A DNA stretch of 17,813 bases, taken from positions 1-17,813 of the forward strand of contig JALRKC010000006.1 in the NCBI GenBank assembly GCA_023254955.1. Direction: 5' to 3'. A program made the translations under genes and the position numbers. Positions 15,815-17,813 of the stretch are shown here, piece by piece; positions within the stretch are counted from its first letter, which is position 1; each line of letters opens with the position of its first letter. The notes below the pieces were generated by a model. That model was given only the letters and a program-made list of their open reading frames with translations. It was not told the DNA's origin and made no database searches. This DNA comes from Candidatus Nanopelagicales bacterium. GTDB taxonomy: Bacteria > Actinomycetota > Actinomycetes > S36-B12 > UBA5976.

Positions 15815-16837
15815 ATGAGAAAATCAGTGGCGGTTGTTGGAGCTTCTGGCTATAGCGGTGGAGAACTGGTCAGAATTTTGTTGGGCCACAGTGAATTTTC
15901 TCTGGATGCGGTTTTTGCCAACAGCGCAAAGGGTCAAAAACTCTCTTTTGTACATCCGCAATTTAACGGAAATCAAATTGAGTTTAAGGATGTTGCTGAC
16001 CTAGGAATTAATGATTTTGATCTTGTCTTTCTAGCTTTACCCGCAGGTGTTAGTGGCATGTTATTGAAAGACAGAGAACTTAATAAAAAATATGTCGATT
16101 TGGGAGCCGATTTTCGTTTAATTGACAAGGAAGATTGGTTTAAATTTTACCCTGGTAAATATTCGGGTGCTTGGACTTACGGTTTACCTGAAGCTTCCAA
16201 TCAAAAAAGTGCGATAACAAAATCCGACAAAGTTGCAAATCCCGGATGCTATGCAACTGCCGCGAGTTTAGGTTTGTTGCCGGCGGTTAAAGCAGGAGCC
16301 TTGAGTGATCATTTTGTCAATATTGTGGCAGCGTCCGGTACCACGGGAGCTGGAAAAAGCCTAAAAGCAAATCTGTTAAACAGTGAAGCAAATAATAATT
16401 TAAGTCCATATAAAGTCGGTGGAATTCATCAACACATTCCAGAAATTGAACAAACACTAGGAATTGAATCGACTGATCCAATTAAAATTTCTTTTTTACC
16501 TATTCTTGCCCCGATGCCACGAGGAATTTTATTAACTGCTTCCTTTAAATCAGATTTGCCTGAAGACGAGATAAGAGATCTTTACGCGAGCTACTATAAA
16601 GGCTCCAAGTTCATTCAATTACTGGAAAAAGATGGTCTGCCCAATACTCGTTCTCTAATTGGCTCAAATAATGCCCACATAAGTGTAGTAAAAGATGCTC
16701 GAAACAACTTAGTGCAAACAATTGTTGCGATAGATAATTTGGGTAAAGGTGCGGCAGGTCAAGCTATCCAAAATGCGAATTTAATGTTTAATTTTGAAGA
16801 AGATCATGGGCTAGCTAAATATGGAATTGGCTCATGA
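15815..16837 (+). CDS. argC: N-acetyl-gamma-glutamyl-phosphate reductase
   Basis: NADPH-dependent reduction of N-acetylglutamyl phosphate to the semialdehyde, the third step of arginine synthesis. The 340 residues contain the nucleotide-binding VGASGYSGGELVRIL (8-22), the catalytic NPGCYATAA (142-150, Cys145), SGTTGAGK (174-181) and GGIHQHIPEIEQ (202-213, catalytic-type His). Length is normal. ATG 15815 is fixed by the conserved MRKSVAVVGASGYSG start and by the promoter just before it. The TGA overlaps the argJ ATG (ATGA). Being first after a promoter, it heads an arg operon that continues beyond the window. Confidence 0.97.
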   Translation: MRKSVAVVGASGYSGGELVRILLGHSEFSLDAVFANSAKGQKLSFVHPQFNGNQIEFKDVADLGINDFDLVFLALPAGVSGMLLKDRELNKKYVDLGADFRLIDKEDWFKFYPGKYSGAWTYGLPEASNQKSAITKSDKVANPGCYATAASLGLLPAVKAGALSDHFVNIVAASGTTGAGKSLKANLLNSEANNNLSPYKVGGIHQHIPEIEQTLGIESTDPIKISFLPILAPMPRGILLTASFKSDLPEDEIRDLYASYYKGSKFIQLLEKDGLPNTRSLIGSNNAHISVVKDARNNLVQTIVAIDNLGKGAAGQAIQNANLMFNFEEDHGLAKYGIGS

Positions 16838-17813
16838 CTATTTGCACGCCTGAGGGGTTCATTGCTGGCACGGCTTCGGCAGCATTAAGAAGTGACGGTA
16901 GTGACGATCTTGCGGTAGTAATAAATGAAGGCCCCAAATGGGCTGCTGCTGCAGTATTTACAAAAAATAGAGTCAAAGCGGCTCCTGTTCTCTGGTCTGA
17001 GCAAGCCATTAAATCTGGTTTATGTAGAGCTGTGGTTTTAAACTCTGGAGGAGCTAACGCGTGTACCGGCGCTCAAGGTTTTGAAGTAGCTCATAAAACT
17101 GCCGAACATCTTGCCCAAAAGTTAGAAGTCGGAGCTATAGAAATACAAGTTTGCTCAACTGGCTTGATCGGAAAACAACTTGACATTTCAAAATTAATGC
17201 CAGCAATAGATCAAGCGGTAGAAAGTGCCTCTAAGGAAAGCGGCGAAGCTGCTGCTTGGGCAATATTGACCACAGACACTTACGCAAAAATGGAAGTAAT
17301 TCAAAGACCTAACTACTCTCTAGCGGGAATGATTAAAGGCGCAGGGATGCTAGCTCCAGACCTTGCCACGATGCTTTGCGTGATCACTACCGATGCAGAG
17401 CTAACGAGTGAAGAATTGAATCAGACACTTACAGGCGCGGTAGAAAAAACCCTAAACCGGATTGATTCTGATGGTTGCACTTCAACAAATGACACAGTAC
17501 TAATTATGAGTTCAGGCGCAAAAGGACGCTGCGATCTTAGAGAATTTGAAACAGATCTTAAAAATCTTTTACACAAATTAGGGCAAAAATTGATTAATGA
17601 TGCCGAAGGTAGTACTAAAACAATTACCGTCACAGTTAAAAATTGCACAACTGAAGAAATGGCGACGTCGGCTGCAAGGGCTGTGGCGAGAAATAGTCTA
17701 TTTAAAACTGCTATGTACGGTGCAGATCCAAATTGGGGTCGTATTTTGGCAGCGCTTGGCGTGATTGATTTTGACTTTGATCAATTTAAAGTTGATGTAT
17801 ATTTAAACGGATC
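16834..17813 (+). CDS. argJ: Glutamate N-acetyltransferase ArgJ, 3'-truncated by window end
   Basis: Ornithine acetyltransferase that recycles the acetyl group from N-acetylornithine to glutamate; some members also use acetyl-CoA. The frame is open from ATG 16834 to the window edge, giving 326 codons of an expected ~385-400. Early sequence reads TPEGFIAGTASAALR, then VLNSGGANACTG and VCSTGLIGKQL. The autoproteolysis site KGAGMLAPDLATML is present with nucleophile Thr179 (bases 17368-17370), so the usual self-cleavage into two chains is expected. YGADPNWGRILAALG is seen near the end. The gene is coupled to argC by ATGA. Substrate range (mono- or bifunctional) cannot be read from the sequence. 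Confidence 0.95.
   Translation, partial: MTICTPEGFIAGTASAALRSDGSDDLAVVINEGPKWAAAAVFTKNRVKAAPVLWSEQAIKSGLCRAVVLNSGGANACTGAQGFEVAHKTAEHLAQKLEVGAIEIQVCSTGLIGKQLDISKLMPAIDQAVESASKESGEAAAWAILTTDTYAKMEVIQRPNYSLAGMIKGAGMLAPDLATMLCVITTDAELTSEELNQTLTGAVEKTLNRIDSDGCTSTNDTVLIMSSGAKGRCDLREFETDLKNLLHKLGQKLINDAEGSTKTITVTVKNCTTEEMATSAARAVARNSLFKTAMYGADPNWGRILAALGVIDFDFDQFKVDVYLNG

Noticed and set aside
1..17813. A novel multi-gene, defence or mobile system
   Set aside because: Every coding region belongs to a recognised family in its usual actinobacterial order; no transposase, integrase, direct-repeat array or anomalous island was seen.

Overview
The window is a dense, single-strand run of housekeeping genes (all on +) from an AT-rich member of the Actinobacteria. 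Three things point to that phylum: the gene order priA-def-fmt-rsmB-rpe-rib-hisEG-infC-rpmI-rplT-trmH-pheST-argCJ; a PriA that lacks helicase motifs; and the actinobacterial forms of HisE, RibBA and IF3. The low GC (about 40% by eye, not computed), start/stop overlaps and near-absence of spacers suggest a streamlined genome such as the freshwater Nanopelagicales/Planktophila-like (acI) lineages. That placement is inference; phylum-level placement is firmer.

Layout. 2-1642: 3' part of priA, whose 5' end lies outside the window. 1673-4460: def and fmt (formyl-methionine metabolism) and rsmB (16S rRNA m5C methyltransferase). 4470-8414: rpe followed by a complete ribD-ribE-ribBA-ribH set. RibBA uses GTP and ribulose 5-phosphate, and the latter is the substrate of Rpe. 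8426-9546: hisE and hisG, the first and second enzymes of histidine synthesis in reverse order. 9551-10141: an SseB-like protein of unknown role. 10142-10270: the longest gene-free stretch (129 nt), which reads as a structured leader for infC. 10271-11416: infC-rpmI-rplT. 11418-12200: a TrmH/SpoU RNA methyltransferase. 12214-15788: pheS-pheT. 15789-17813: argC and a truncated argJ, behind their own promoter.

Coupling and control. Many junctions are ATGA, TAATG or TGATG overlaps, so most genes are probably read from long polycistronic messages with coupled translation. Two places break the pattern. The infC leader carries small hairpins, a U6 run and an AUU initiation codon placed 5 nt after a strong Shine-Dalgarno. 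The pheT-argC gap holds an 18-bp near-palindrome of ARG-box size overlapping a perfect TATAAT that lies 6 nt before the argC ATG, which implies a leaderless, arginine-regulated transcript. An 11-bp-stem hairpin sits at the rplT/methyltransferase junction.

I found no mobile element, CRISPR array, tRNA, rRNA, phage or defence gene and no novel multi-gene system. The points of interest are regulatory details and a few divergent motifs.
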